This document shows positions 41,563 to 52,475 of a DNA stretch of 64,000 bases, piece by piece; the first letter of the stretch is position 1; each line of letters opens with the position of its first letter. The stretch is from contig MPUH01000228.1 in the NCBI GenBank assembly GCA_001970955.1, positions 1-64,000 of the forward strand, in the 5' to 3' direction. The translations under genes and the position numbers were made by a program. The stretch comes from Stentor coeruleus. Its lineage: Eukaryota; Ciliophora; Heterotrichea; Heterotrichida; Stentoridae. The notes under the pieces were generated by a model, which made no database searches, had not been told where the DNA came from, and was given only the letters and a program-made list of their open reading frames with translations.

Positions 41563-42308
41563 TTATATGGATATTGGATTTTAAAGATAAAGAGCATATT
41601 GTGTGAGAGTTAAATAAAGGAAATCACTTGATCTTTACTAAAATCAGTGTAACCAAATGTTTATGGTAAACTTTAATTTTTATTATTTATAAAAATTATG
41701 ATTTATTATCCTAAGCCTCCATCCACTGCAATAAATCTGAAAAAGCCCCAACCACAACAAGAACTAAATACCCAATATGCTATGAACAACACAAGAACTT
41801 CGAAGCATGCCTTAAAAAGCTAGGCTTCACAGGGAAAACAAAATAAACGTAAGACTTGACTCAGTGTACTCACCCTCAAAAAAGAAACTCTAAAGAATTA
41901 CTGGGAAAAGTCAATAAGAAATTATTAAAAACGACGAGTGGTACACTGTCTCGAATCAGCTGAAAGAAAGAAGTCATAGGACTCTCAAACCTAGACTGGA
42001 GATGAAAATTGACACTAAACTCTAACAATTTATTATTTGCTTATATAAACTACCCCCGCTATATATCTAATCAAAATAATAGCCATTAAACAATCTAAAA
42101 ACACCTTCAAAATCTCTAAGTAAATCCTAATTTTTCACCATCCTCGCAATTTTCTATATCTCATTTTGGAGTTATAGATCATTGAACTGAATGAAAGAAG
42201 TGAGTTAAAGATAATAAAAATCATAAAAATAGTGCATCTTAATCCCTCATAACAGGGATGCTCTATCAAAAAACTAAAACCCATCTAAAATACTAATTCA
42301 CTATAAAA
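41563..42308. other. divergent spacer with a possible decayed small ORF
   Basis: Near 41735-41845 one + strand frame reads KYPICYEQHKNFEACLKKLG, with a C-x9-C spacing like small mitochondrial CHCH proteins, but it has no ATG and stops soon after. The rest shows nothing. Upstream DNA for LZIC lies here. Confidence 0.35.
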
Positions 42309-42872
42309 ATGGTATCCCGTGGTGAAGCTGAAACTCAAGCTCTTCGTCAAAGAGTAAACGATCAGCTTAATCGTTTAATGAATCAGCTAAAAGACTTAGA
42401 AGAAAACAAAGATGCCCTCGATGAAGAAGAATATACTTCAATGCGTGAAGATACTCTCCAACAACTAAAAGAATTCAATGAGCTTCTAGAAAGACAAAAA
42501 AGTGGAAACGTTACTCTTATCGATCATTTAAATCAAGTTCAAATCGCTATAAGAGAGGCTGTATCCCAAGCATTTAAAACCCCAGAAGTTATACAAATGT
42601 TTGCGTCTAAACAACCACAACTTTTAAGAAATTATTTAGAAAGCTTAGATCGAGATAGACAGCTTGGGAAAGTTAACGAACAAGAGTATTTATCTAGAAA
42701 AGCTGAGTTGCTTACTGAGTTGAAAAAATTGGATGATTCACTTTCGCAGACTGAGAAGGACTTTTTGCTTGGATATACAACAGGAGGTAACAGGGTTCAA
42801 GCGATGGATTCGGAGGTTAATGCGAGGGATTTACTTGCTAAACAGAATGTGCACGTGGATAAAAAGAATTAA
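42309..42872 (+). CDS. LZIC-like protein (leucine zipper plus ICAT domain)
   Basis: 187 aa, the same size as animal LZIC (190). MVSRGEAETQALRQRVNDQL, then NRLMNQLKDLEENKDALDEE, a coiled coil, then SGNVTLIDHLNQVQIAIREA, VSQAFKTPEVIQMFASKQP and QLLRNYLESLDRDRQLGK, which match the LZIC/ICAT domain nearly block by block. In animals the ICAT domain binds beta-catenin and LZIC is linked to cell-cycle and DNA-damage responses. A ciliate has no classical Wnt pathway, so the ancestral role is likely different. Ends in TAA. Confidence 0.92.
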   Translation: MVSRGEAETQALRQRVNDQLNRLMNQLKDLEENKDALDEEEYTSMREDTLQQLKEFNELLERQKSGNVTLIDHLNQVQIAIREAVSQAFKTPEVIQMFASKQPQLLRNYLESLDRDRQLGKVNEQEYLSRKAELLTELKKLDDSLSQTEKDFLLGYTTGGNRVQAMDSEVNARDLLAKQNVHVDKKN

Positions 42873-43480
42873 TAACCCGGATAATAAAGAAGTTGTTTGA
42901 TGTAGGGTTTATAGAAGTGGTGTGCAGAGTTTTTAGTTTATTATGATGGCTTGTTATTGATCTATAAATGACTAATATTAGGCATTTCTTATTTCATTTA
43001 TAATGGGTGTTTGACTTTTGTAAAGAGTAGTTTAGGATAGCTTTTTTTGACAGATTAAGAGATGTTAGGATTTTTTGGTAAAATAATATGGTTTCTGATA
43101 TAGTTTTTTGATGCTTTAGGGAATTGTATGAGGAATATCTATTATAACAAGAGTTTTGTATGACTTTGAAATATATTGTTTCATAAAGTTTATACTCTAT
43201 AAAATCTGGAGATTACAGTCATGCTTTATACATCGTAGACCTTTTCGTCATTATTTTACAAAAAATAATATATGCATAGTCTAATATATCATGTATAGCT
43301 TTACAATTCTATCATTGATTTATAATAAGCTTATCAAAATACATAAAACACATAAATCCTAACAAATAATTTTGTTATTTAATATCAAAAACTATTAAAA
43401 GTTCACTCATAAACAACCTTGTATTCTAGTTCTTATCAATAAGACATTAAACTAATTCAATAAATATGTATTGTAGGGGA
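42873..43480. other. spacer downstream of LZIC
   Basis: G-rich and C-poor: in 42901-43080 I count 42 G and 10 C. No gene seen. Confidence 0.6.
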
Positions 43481-44310
43481 AAAAAAAAAAATTAGTCAAC
43501 ATTATATAAATGGTAAGACTTATATAGTTCGGGGCGAAAGGAGAAATATCTTTAGAGCTAGAAGGATTAAAACAACAGAAAAAAATGTCATTCAAGGCAT
43601 AAATGGTAAAGAAACTATTCTTCCTGTATTTTCTGTAATCTTTACATAGAAGATGAAAATATAGTTGGCAAAATGAATGTTGTCTTAAAAAAAGGTAAAA
43701 AACTTGAGCATCAAAGCATAAAACTCGAACTCTAAGCAGAGTAGGTAAAAAAATCCATTTCTTATAAAATATGCCTAAATGCATATAATTTATATGAAAG
43801 ATACTTCATCAAAGTTACAATTGCTCGTAAAGTCTCAAGTAATATGATTAAAGAAATAGAATTTGTTGTTTTAAACTTTCAAACAGGAGTTGAAGAAAAT
43901 TCTGTTATCAAGATGGAAGTCGACATAGAAGAATGTCTTCATATAGATTTTGAATATAATAGGCAGAAATATCATTTAAAAGACTGCATTTTGGAAAAGT
44001 ATACTTTTACTTGTGCGGGATAAAGTATATGGAATTAGCGATTATAAAAAGAGAGACTATTGATGCAGGAGCACAAGCTACGAATGAAAATGAGACTATT
44101 GCTAATTATGAGGTTATGGATGGAGCTCTGGTGCGTGGGGCGAATACACTGATTAGGATGTTTTAGGGGTTTTGAACTTACGCCAACTTATTATAATGTA
44201 AATAATAAGTTCTGAGTAAGGCACTTTTTGAATTTGGTTCTAGTTGATGAGGAAGATAGAAAGTATTTTAAACAGCAAGAAATTATTTTGTGAAGGAAGG
44301 AGCTATAATT
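43481..44310 (+). pseudogene. VPS26: VPS26 (retromer) pseudogene
   Basis: Blocks in order are clearly VPS26: GKMNVVLKKGKKLEHQSIKL, then RYFIKVTIARKVSSN, IEECLHIDFEYNRQKYHLKD, ETIANYEVMDGALVRG and LTPTYYNVNNKF, then VRHFLNLVLVDEEDRKYFKQ. The reading frame changes several times, stops occur (TAA, TAG and TGA) and the segment between KLEL and RYFIKV is too short, so it is not functional. Two 15-nt stretches, 43513-43527 and 43635-43649, fit the intron consensus (gtaagacttatatag, gtaatctttacatag), so the copy arose from DNA, not from a spliced RNA. VPS26 is part of retromer, which recycles cargo from endosomes. A functional copy should exist elsewhere. Confidence 0.85.
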
Positions 44311-44315
44311 AAGAT

Positions 44316-44504
44316 AATTATATAGATTGAATTTGTTATTATGAGAAGTATATATGAAGATTAACTTATGGCTAATTAAATTATATAGATTGAATTTGTT
44401 ATTATGAGAAGTATATATGAAGATTAACTTATGGCTAATTAAATTATATAGATTGAATTTGTTATTATGAGAAGTATATATGAAGATTAACTTATGGCTA
44501 ATTA
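44316..44504 (+). repeat. tandem repeat, 3 x 63 nt
   Basis: Units start at 44316, 44379 and 44442 and are nearly identical; a partial unit follows. They begin immediately after the VPS26 remnant. No N between them. Confidence 0.92.
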
Positions 44505-44988
44505 AATTATATATTATTTTATGTAGAAATAAATGTTAGGATATTGCTTTTCTGATGATGAGATATTATTTATTAAGATTTTATGTTTATTCTTTTGTTA
44601 TCACTTAAATCAGAATATACTTAGCATATTAAGCATACTATCATCAAATCCTATAATCATATCTAAAAATATCAATATTAAAATTAAATTTCCTCCTTCA
44701 TATATAATAATAAGCAAATCTATCTTATATTAAAAAATACTTCATTCATATCATATAGAGAATAAAATTCGATTGAGTTGTCTAAAAAATTTCATTCAAG
44801 TAGTTCTCATCTTCATCCATATGCTTATCTACATTCCTATAATTAGACTTCTCAGATTCTTCTTCATCTGAACTGCACAAATCTTGATTGCCAATAAACT
44901 GATTAGATTTTTTAAATCTTCAGGTTTTTCTTAATATTTAGCATCTATAGCTTAATAAAACAATTAAGTTCATAATTCTGCTTAGCTT
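44505..44988. other. spacer
   Basis: AT-rich; no gene seen. Confidence 0.5.
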
Positions 44989-45153
44989 TCATTTTGTCAA
45001 GAGCATACTGTATTTAGTAGAGTTTACGCTGCGAAGATAGTCTGGGAAATTTGTAGAAAGAGTTTCAATAAGAGCCTCACTACTTTTATTAAGTCTTTCA
45101 AGGGCAAAGCGGAATTCGTGAATAAAAGTACCCTGCCTGATTCTGTATGTCAT
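44989..45153 (-). CDS. small ORF overlapping the VPS8 promoter
   Basis: 54 codons from ATG 45153; the frame is open upstream to 45234 without an ATG (contains KFSPPKLAMTYRIRQGTF) and overlaps the start of VPS8 on the other strand. FIHEFRFALERLNKSSEALIE looks helical and protein-like, and the PPKLAxxY piece recalls small centrosomal proteins, but I cannot place it. It ends in TGA. Could be the last exon of a small gene. Confidence 0.3.
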   Translation of the reverse strand: MTYRIRQGTFIHEFRFALERLNKSSEALIETLSTNFPDYLRSVNSTKYSMLLTK

Positions 45154-45222
45154 AGCTAGTTTAGGAGGGCTGAATTTTCTAGTGATTTTAATAAGCCCAA
45201 AAATAATATAAGCTTCATATAA

Positions 45223-48200
45223 ATGGCTAATCACACTCTAAGCACCGATGAAGACATTTCAATCACAGTACATCCAGATCCATTAGACCTCCTTCACAAG
45301 CAATATATGGACTCTTATCTAAATTCGGACATACAATTCAAGAAGTCTTTAGAATTAAAGCGACAATTATCTACTAATAAGCTTCCTCTAATGAAATTTG
45401 AAGAGATCAAGTCCATTTCTTCAAAAATCATTCCAACAACAGGAATAACTGGCTTTCCAACTTGTATTGCCACTTCTAAGCATATGATTATTATTGGATC
45501 AAGCTTTGGGCTATTGACTGTATTCTCTCATGATGGAACTGAGTTGAAAGTTCTAAAGCAAAAATCAGTGGGCAGCGCAATTTGTATTGACATTTCAGAT
45601 GATGAGCAATGGGCTGCTGCTGGGTATCATGGTGGGCAGTTATGTCTTTGGGATTTACGCTCAGGTAGCTGCACAAGGAGCTCTGGGAATATATTTTCAA
45701 CATCAGTTGTATCTTGCAAATTTTGGAAGCATAATAAAAACAATGTAATTGCTGCTGATTTAATGGGAAAAGTTGCCTTGATGGAATACGGCAAAAGTTT
45801 TCTAACAACAACAATAAACTCAAGCACTATCCTTACCGGCGAAGCAGGAATCATAATCTCAATTGAACCTCTATTTTCTGATCCAAACTGGCCTCATTCA
45901 ACTGATAGCAGCGTAGTTGTAGCCATGGCTTGCGTAGATCGTATTCTAGTTTACTCCTTAGAGCCAGAAACTACAATACTTTTAGGTATCGAAAGACCTG
46001 AGGAAGTACCTGATAATTTCCTCCCATGCATATCCTTAAAACTAGCAGCTGCTCCAGGTGAAGAACAAGCTTTAGATCCAATCCTGGCAATTGCCTGGGG
46101 TATGAAAATTTACTTATACAAAATCAAATTCGCCAGTCCTGAAGGCATTCAACTCGTAGGGACATATACAATGGATACTGAAATCAAAGATATAAAATTA
46201 TTAGGCCATGATGTACTTTTAGTATTAAGCAACAACCGTGAAGTTATGATTTTATCTACAAAAGGGTTCTCGAAAAGTCAATCTGATCAGCCAAAGGACT
46301 CAATTCTTGAAGAGCTTTTAGTAAATAAAGATATAGCTGTACAAGCTTATATAAAAGATACTACAGGAAAAGAGAAATATACTTATAATAATACTATAAC
46401 TTCAAATGAAGCCTCAGTTTTTATATTAGGAAATAAACAACTACATAAAGGCCGCTTGCTAAGCTGGAAAGAATGTATACTTGAACTCAGTAAAAATGGA
46501 GACTGGATTCAAGCATTATCTTTAGGTGTAGACTTTTATCATGGTAAAGGATGCAAACTATATGCAGTCCCCCATAATAAACAAGAGCTTAAATCAACTT
46601 TTGAAGGTGTTGTTGAAGAATATGTCAAAGCTGCGAATATATCATGGGACTTCAAAATTGCTAATACTATAGACTTCTGTGTAGGAATCGATTCAACTGA
46701 TTTCTTATTCAATTTCTTTTTTAATTATTTTATAGATGAAGGCAATGGCCCTGAAAACTTGAAATTATTTATAGAAATCATTGAACCTTATATATTATAT
46801 GGAGAAATCAATAGTATCCCTAAGGTCATTTTATCTAAAATCCTATCACATTATTTGGCTGCACATAAACCAAGTGTTATTGAGAAAATAATTTTGCATT
46901 TAGATTCAAATTGTCTTGACCCTGCTGTAGTTTTTCCTATTTGTGAAGAATATTCGCTGACAACTGCGTATATTTATATTTCCATGGCTAATCAGAGTTT
47001 TACTAAGCCTATTGATTTTATGTTAGATTTACTTAAAAAACAGCAGGATGACACTTTAAAACGTATTTGTTGCTATCAGATATTATGGTATATGAAATTG
47101 TTATTAAAAGGTGAAAAGTTTCCTAAAGGGTTTATACCGAGTGACTTGTGGAATAAGGTTATTTGTATTGTTCTTGGAAGACTTGTAGAAGGAGACTTGT
47201 TACAAAATTTAGTTATGCTAGATGCAAATACAACACTTAAGGTAGTTTGGATTGCTTTTCAGGATTTGGTGCCGAGTCAGGTCCTGGAAAGTTTAAAGAC
47301 TTTGAGTATTAATGATTTGATTGGCAAGCTGGAAATTGTATGTGTTGGTTCAGCGTTTCACCATTTCGCTCTTTTTGTTGCAAAACTTTGCTTTTTAAGA
47401 GGAGATTCAGTTCCAAAATCCTTAGCTATTAAAAGTTTGGTGTACCTTATGACTCCAAATACTAACCGCAAAGCTATCCAAAGCACAAATTCAACTTCAT
47501 TCGATATTTTCATTGCAAACTCTGAAAACTGCAACGATTTCATGACTGAGCTTGACTACTCAATCGAGCAAAAATCAGAACTCCTCATAAAACTAATAAA
47601 AAACTATTCGAGCTACACAATCCTCGAACTTGAAGAACTCTACAAAGTAGCTGTAAATTCCCCATATACAGAAGTCCTCGTTCATTTATTAGAAGTTCGG
47701 CAAGACTATAAACAATGTTTTCTTGCTTTTATCCAATGTAGTAACGTAGATGTTTGTAAAAAAGTTTTCGAATGGCTAAGTATAACATTCCCAAAACTTT
47801 CTGGACCAGAGTTAGAATCTCTAAAAAATGAAGTTGTCAATAATTTAAATATACTTGTTGATATAGACAGTGATAAAACTGCAAAAATTGTTAGAGATTG
47901 GTATCATGGCGAACATCATAATATAATTCATAAGCTTGATAATGCTCCTATGCTGCAAATGAAGTATTTAGGTGAGCTTTTGAAATCACAAGAAAAGGAT
48001 ACTATTGAAGAAAAACTTATTTTATTATATGTAAAACTTTTATGTGAAAGTTCCCCAAGCCAAGTTTTGGGTTTCCTAAAAAGCCGTGAAGACTTTTCTT
48101 TAGATGAATGTTTGGCTGTCTGCTCAAATTATAATAATATTGAGGCTTCAGCTTACTTATACGAACGCCTTGGAGCTATAAAAAATGCTTTGGATCTGCA

Positions 48201-48891
48201 TTTGGGAATGGTGGATAAAAAGCGTAAAGAGATTCAAAAAGGTATAAAAAACTATGAAAATGTTATTTACAGTGAAATCCTTGAAGATATCAGTAATTCT
48301 GTAAAGCTTTGTGTGAGAAATGTTGCAAGGCTTGATGAGAACGAAAACGAAGAACACTGGTTTTGCCTTTTAGGTAAGGTCCTTGAAACATACATTGATC
48401 TTGCCCCACATTTTGTCAATAACAACGATCTTGAAAGCTGTATACAATCAGCTATAAAACTGTGCCTTGAGAATATGATTGATCATGTCGACTTCCAAAA
48501 AATCATATCTTTTATAGTAGAAAAGTATGGGAATATACCTTTTAAGTACTTTAAAGAGAATTTTATTGGTATACTTTCAAGGTTTTCATATCAGAAAACT
48601 ATATTGAAAAAAGCGATTGATTTGCTGTGTAGTGATATTAAATATATGACTCAACAGCTAGTTTTATTAAAAAGCAAAGGGATTAGTTCTAAGAGATTTT
48701 ATTGTTCTGGATGTACTTCACCTATTGTTTCTGAGGATATTATGAAAAATAGAGGGGAAAAATTTTTGCTTTTTGTTTGTGGGCATGCTTATCATTGTCG
48801 GTGTATTAAAAAAAGGATTTGCGAAGTTTGTATGAAGGATGAGTTGAAGAGGGGAAATTTTTTGGAAGCGATTAGTGGGAAAAGAGCATAG
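45223..48891 (+). CDS. VPS8: VPS8-like CORVET subunit
   Basis: 1222 aa. An N-terminal beta-propeller (about 70-330) includes IIGSSFGLLTVFSHDG, DDEQWAAAGYHGGQLCLWDL (a WD repeat) and AIAWGMKIYLYKI. A long alpha-solenoid follows (about 380-1140), with the VPS8 central block around LYAVPHNKQELKSTFEGVVE. A C-terminal RING-type Zn finger (about 1165-1205) reads FYCSGCTSP, LLFVCGHAYHCRCI and CEVC. This is the order of Vps8, the Rab5-binding subunit of CORVET, which tethers early endosomes. No introns needed. Ends in TAG. Confidence 0.9.
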   Translation: MANHTLSTDEDISITVHPDPLDLLHKQYMDSYLNSDIQFKKSLELKRQLSTNKLPLMKFEEIKSISSKIIPTTGITGFPTCIATSKHMIIIGSSFGLLTVFSHDGTELKVLKQKSVGSAICIDISDDEQWAAAGYHGGQLCLWDLRSGSCTRSSGNIFSTSVVSCKFWKHNKNNVIAADLMGKVALMEYGKSFLTTTINSSTILTGEAGIIISIEPLFSDPNWPHSTDSSVVVAMACVDRILVYSLEPETTILLGIERPEEVPDNFLPCISLKLAAAPGEEQALDPILAIAWGMKIYLYKIKFASPEGIQLVGTYTMDTEIKDIKLLGHDVLLVLSNNREVMILSTKGFSKSQSDQPKDSILEELLVNKDIAVQAYIKDTTGKEKYTYNNTITSNEASVFILGNKQLHKGRLLSWKECILELSKNGDWIQALSLGVDFYHGKGCKLYAVPHNKQELKSTFEGVVEEYVKAANISWDFKIANTIDFCVGIDSTDFLFNFFFNYFIDEGNGPENLKLFIEIIEPYILYGEINSIPKVILSKILSHYLAAHKPSVIEKIILHLDSNCLDPAVVFPICEEYSLTTAYIYISMANQSFTKPIDFMLDLLKKQQDDTLKRICCYQILWYMKLLLKGEKFPKGFIPSDLWNKVICIVLGRLVEGDLLQNLVMLDANTTLKVVWIAFQDLVPSQVLESLKTLSINDLIGKLEIVCVGSAFHHFALFVAKLCFLRGDSVPKSLAIKSLVYLMTPNTNRKAIQSTNSTSFDIFIANSENCNDFMTELDYSIEQKSELLIKLIKNYSSYTILELEELYKVAVNSPYTEVLVHLLEVRQDYKQCFLAFIQCSNVDVCKKVFEWLSITFPKLSGPELESLKNEVVNNLNILVDIDSDKTAKIVRDWYHGEHHNIIHKLDNAPMLQMKYLGELLKSQEKDTIEEKLILLYVKLLCESSPSQVLGFLKSREDFSLDECLAVCSNYNNIEASAYLYERLGAIKNALDLHLGMVDKKRKEIQKGIKNYENVIYSEILEDISNSVKLCVRNVARLDENENEEHWFCLLGKVLETYIDLAPHFVNNNDLESCIQSAIKLCLENMIDHVDFQKIISFIVEKYGNIPFKYFKENFIGILSRFSYQKTILKKAIDLLCSDIKYMTQQLVLLKSKGISSKRFYCSGCTSPIVSEDIMKNRGEKFLLFVCGHAYHCRCIKKRICEVCMKDELKRGNFLEAISGKRA

Positions 48892-49186
48892 GATGATAGC
48901 TAATTAGATTGAGATAAGAGATAAAATTTATGGATATTTGGTTCAAGGCTATAAGATGGGTGAGTGATAATAGGATGGTGATATTATGGCTATTGAAAAA
49001 AAAATTTGAATGCTTTAAATGAGTATGCTTAATGGATTTTGATAAATAGGAGAATAATTAGACATTGATTTTTAAATGTGCATAATTTTAATATCATCAG
49101 CAAGACTGTTACGATTATATCTATATTACAAACCCATCCTCCTTAAAAACTCAGCATATCTTAAACTCTATAAATTAAAGCTCTCT

Positions 49187-50557
49187 CTAGACTTCAGAAC
49201 TCTGAACAAACTGCAAAATACCATCTCTCCTTTTCTTATACCTAAGGCAAATCATCACAATCAATCCTCCAACAGCCGCTACTGATAGTAATCCAGCCAA
49301 GATAATAGTTTTCTCATTCTTGTATGTTCCTTCAACCTTTTCTTTTTTGCTGTTAGTCTCATTATAAACAGGTTTCGTTTTATTATTTGGTATAAACGAA
49401 GAATCGCATTGAGACTTAGCAAAACCCACTCGATCCTCAGCCCTATCAAAAACCACATCCATTCCTCTCATAAAATTACCTCCAAGCACATTTCCTGCCC
49501 CTCCGTTAGAATAAACCCCAATACAAAAGTGGGATTTCGACTCAGGCCAAGCAAAAAGGTATCTTTCAGGCAGCCAGTCAACATAAACTTCATCCATCAA
49601 AATACTCACAACAGGAAAAGTATCAAAAAAGTTTTGTATGCTTGTAAAATTCTTAGAGTTATAAGCATAGCATGTATGAGCCTCTCCATTAACTTTTATA
49701 TGCTCACCTAAGCATTTCCCTGGTAATTTACAATATTTCTCTATACCACCAAACAATGCCAAATATACATTTGTGGACATGTATGTAAAAGTAGTCCCTG
49801 AATCAATAATTGTTCCTGTTGCATAGAATTTTGTAAAGTCTGACTCTTTCACCCCAGTATCTTCACCTCCAATTGTCAGACCTTTACCTTTTACTGCATA
49901 AAAGTTATGGTCGTAAACTTTTGTCCATCGAATTTCCTCTTCGTGAATCGACATGTTGTACCCACCAATGGTCATAAAACCATCTTTTGCACCAAAGCAT
50001 ATGCTGAAAAGGTTTGTATCAATGTCATGATCTTTATATAATAAGTCGACTATTGTGGGGATATTATTTGAATACCCTAAGCCTATAATCCCATCAGCTT
50101 TTTGTGTGCGGAACAAATGCGTTTCTCGACGATGGCAACCAAAAACTCCTAAAACCCTATGTGCATGAGGGAAATCATCACCAAACAATATATAATCTTC
50201 TACTAATATCCCTGATATTGAGCTTCCTTCAGCATAACTTTGACTATATTCGCATGTTTCATTTGTGCATTTAGAGCATTTGACATCTTCATTACATTTT
50301 ATAATCCTTGATGTTGATGAGTTTTTAAAGTCAAAATACTTATCCATGTGATGACCACAGTCAGTACAGCCAATACATGGAAAAGCTGTTAAACGAGACC
50401 CAGTGTCTATAATAACAGTTTGTTTCATTGGAGGAGTACCGACCCAGATATCAACATAATAGTAGCCCAAGTCTTCAGTATTACCAAACACAGCTGCATG
50501 CTCGTATATCAATTCTGAGTGGCTAAGGTGTAAGAGAAGAAATAGATATAAGGCCAT
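49187..50557 (-). CDS. membrane-anchored pepsin-like aspartyl protease
   Basis: 456 aa. Signal peptide MALYLFLLLHLSHS, then YYVDIWVGTPPMKQTVIIDTGSR (catalytic D51 in DTGS), Cys-rich segment (CIGCTDC, CSKCTNETC), ADGIIGLGY, and second catalytic site IIDSGTTFTY (D252 in DSGT). A C-terminal helix lies near 418-440 (AGLLSVAAVGGLIVMICL) with a basic KKRR anchor. This is a type I membrane protease, as in BACE- and yapsin-like enzymes, likely in the secretory or lysosomal system. Both catalytic Asp are present. Ends in TAG. Confidence 0.93.
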   Translation of the reverse strand: MALYLFLLLHLSHSELIYEHAAVFGNTEDLGYYYVDIWVGTPPMKQTVIIDTGSRLTAFPCIGCTDCGHHMDKYFDFKNSSTSRIIKCNEDVKCSKCTNETCEYSQSYAEGSSISGILVEDYILFGDDFPHAHRVLGVFGCHRRETHLFRTQKADGIIGLGYSNNIPTIVDLLYKDHDIDTNLFSICFGAKDGFMTIGGYNMSIHEEEIRWTKVYDHNFYAVKGKGLTIGGEDTGVKESDFTKFYATGTIIDSGTTFTYMSTNVYLALFGGIEKYCKLPGKCLGEHIKVNGEAHTCYAYNSKNFTSIQNFFDTFPVVSILMDEVYVDWLPERYLFAWPESKSHFCIGVYSNGGAGNVLGGNFMRGMDVVFDRAEDRVGFAKSQCDSSFIPNNKTKPVYNETNSKKEKVEGTYKNEKTIILAGLLSVAAVGGLIVMICLRYKKRRDGILQFVQSSEV

Positions 50558-51222
50558 TATATATAAATCTGTATGAATGGAGGATTTCTGGTGGAAATTT
50601 ACAAGGTAAAAAAAATTATGTTGAAAATGAGGATTTGAATTGAAGTTTATTGAAGGTAAAAAAATTAGGGATAATAAGTTAAAAGTTTAAAACAGTGTGG
50701 GAAATTTTCGGACTAGAAATTCCAAAAGTTAGTTTAGTGTTAGAAAACAAAAGTCAGATATTTTTATAAAATTAAATCTATACTTTAATATATGAATATG
50801 AAAATCCCATAGGTATATTGCAACAGATATTAATACCTTTATATTTTTTCATGATTTATGTAAATTATATGCTATTTGATTATCAAACTAATACTTTATT
50901 AACCATTTACTCATAGTCCTTATAGCAAGTATAATTGCTTATAATCTAATACATCAAATTGAAGGTTTCTTCCCTAAAGCTTTCACCAAATTCTACTTTA
51001 ATATAACAACTCCGCACTCTGTTCTGTCTTTAGCATGAGCAATTTCAGCTATTTCAATTTAACTTTCTAATCACTGCAGTAAAATCACCTGCATCCCAAC
51101 AGTTTTATCAGGATGTAACTTAGAACTTCAAACAAATAAATTTAAAGACTCGACACCCCGTAAAATACTTATTGCAACTAATAATAAAAACAGCATTTGA
51201 AAATGTACGTATAATATTTGAA
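50558..51222. other. divergent spacer
   Basis: No supported gene. 50955-51150 on the - strand contains protein-like scraps in two frames (see rejected items). Confidence 0.4.
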
Positions 51223-51534
51223 ATGTCGAAAGACTTCATGCCAAGAAGATTCGGTCTGAAATTCGAGCCCCCAACAATAATCCTTGAATATAAAATCCCA
51301 TCAAAAAACAAGTTATACTTACATATAATGCCAATGCCAGAATTGGAGCCAAGCCATGACCCTTATGATTGGCTCGAGATTCTGAGAAAGGAACATAAAC
51401 CGTTTTTGGATGCAAAAGTGATAGAGGAAGATCAGATTCTTAGTCTTATTGAGAAACTTCAAGATAACCTTATTGGGGAATCAATGGAAGGTAGTGAAGA
51501 AGGAAGTGAGGATCATGAGGATTGGGTATTTTAG
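51223..51534 (+). CDS. CEP19-like centrosome/basal body protein
   Basis: 103 aa from ATG 51223, the first ATG in a frame open upstream. MPRRFGLKFEPPTIILEYKI followed by KNKLYLHIMPM matches the CEP19 N-terminal signature (RFxPPxIxLxY...RxxPM). Then ILRKEHKPFLDAKVIEEDQI and LSLIEKLQDNL match the helical block, and the acidic tail is short. Animal CEP19 (about 165 aa) recruits RABL2 to the ciliary base and starts IFT entry. This copy has the core without the long C-terminal part. Confidence 0.8.
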   Translation: MSKDFMPRRFGLKFEPPTIILEYKIPSKNKLYLHIMPMPELEPSHDPYDWLEILRKEHKPFLDAKVIEEDQILSLIEKLQDNLIGESMEGSEEGSEDHEDWVF

Positions 51535-52475
51535 TAATATAATTGTGTATTTAAGAACTAGCATATTTATATTGAAATGAAAAACTGAAGGGATTAGAGA
51601 GATTTCTGATATACCAGAAGAAATAAGCCTGATTTTTTATTTGAAAAAAACTTTGAGAAAAGTGATATATGTAAATGGCTAAAAGATCATTTAGTTATTA
51701 AAGGTTTAAAGTAGGAATATATAAAGATTAGTGCTGTGAAAAATACAAGATTTTATCTTGATTGTATTTGAAATAAATTAGATATGTTTATGCTAAAAAA
51801 AATATATGGAAATGATATTAAAAGATTATTAGAATAAGGTTTATGATTTATATAGTTAGCACAAGAATAATCCTAGTTTGTTTATAAGTGATGATAAATT
51901 ATTATAAAGCGTTTCAAAGGTAGTGATAAAGTTTACTTTCGGTTTTATATAATTTTTTATCAAGAAAAAGGTAGAATGCTATAGAGATTATAAATGCTTA
52001 AAATATAAGCTTAAGAATTAAAAATATTATTTTAAAGGTGATTTTTGTTAATCGAATAATAATGAGATATACTTGATTATAATTTAGTATATATTTTACA
52101 TCATCATATGCTTCATATTTATAATACAGCAGTTTTGTATATGATATTTGTGTATGCAAAATACTAAATTATATATAATATCTGTTTTGCAATATATTCC
52201 TTCTTATAAAATATTAAATAATTCCTTCTCAAAAAGTATCCAAACTAAAAACTATTTTTTTCGCTATAAGAGCAAATCATATCAATCTTTAGCAAAACCT
52301 TCTAGTTAAAAAAATAATAATAGCTATTTAATCACTACAATGACAAATCAAGCATAGTCAAAGCATACCAAAAGCTCTAAAAATTATTCTAAATAAACTT
52401 AGAAACTATATATTCCAGGATTTTTCCGCATAGTTTTTGATTTAATCCCAAAAAATTATTTAACGATAATTTTAA
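51535..52475. other. spacer
   Basis: 0.94 kb, AT-rich; no gene or repeat seen. Confidence 0.5.

Noticed and set aside
41735-41845. C-x9-C mini-ORF
   Set aside because: No start codon and only one clear Cys pair; listed only as a note on the spacer.
43452-43784. 110-codon - strand ORF
   Set aside because: It is antisense to the VPS26 remnant.
50955-51150. J-domain-like scraps on the - strand (KLHPDKTV, then a helix-like stretch)
   Set aside because: Only one HPD motif in a very short frame, with a frame change beside it; too little to call a DnaJ remnant.
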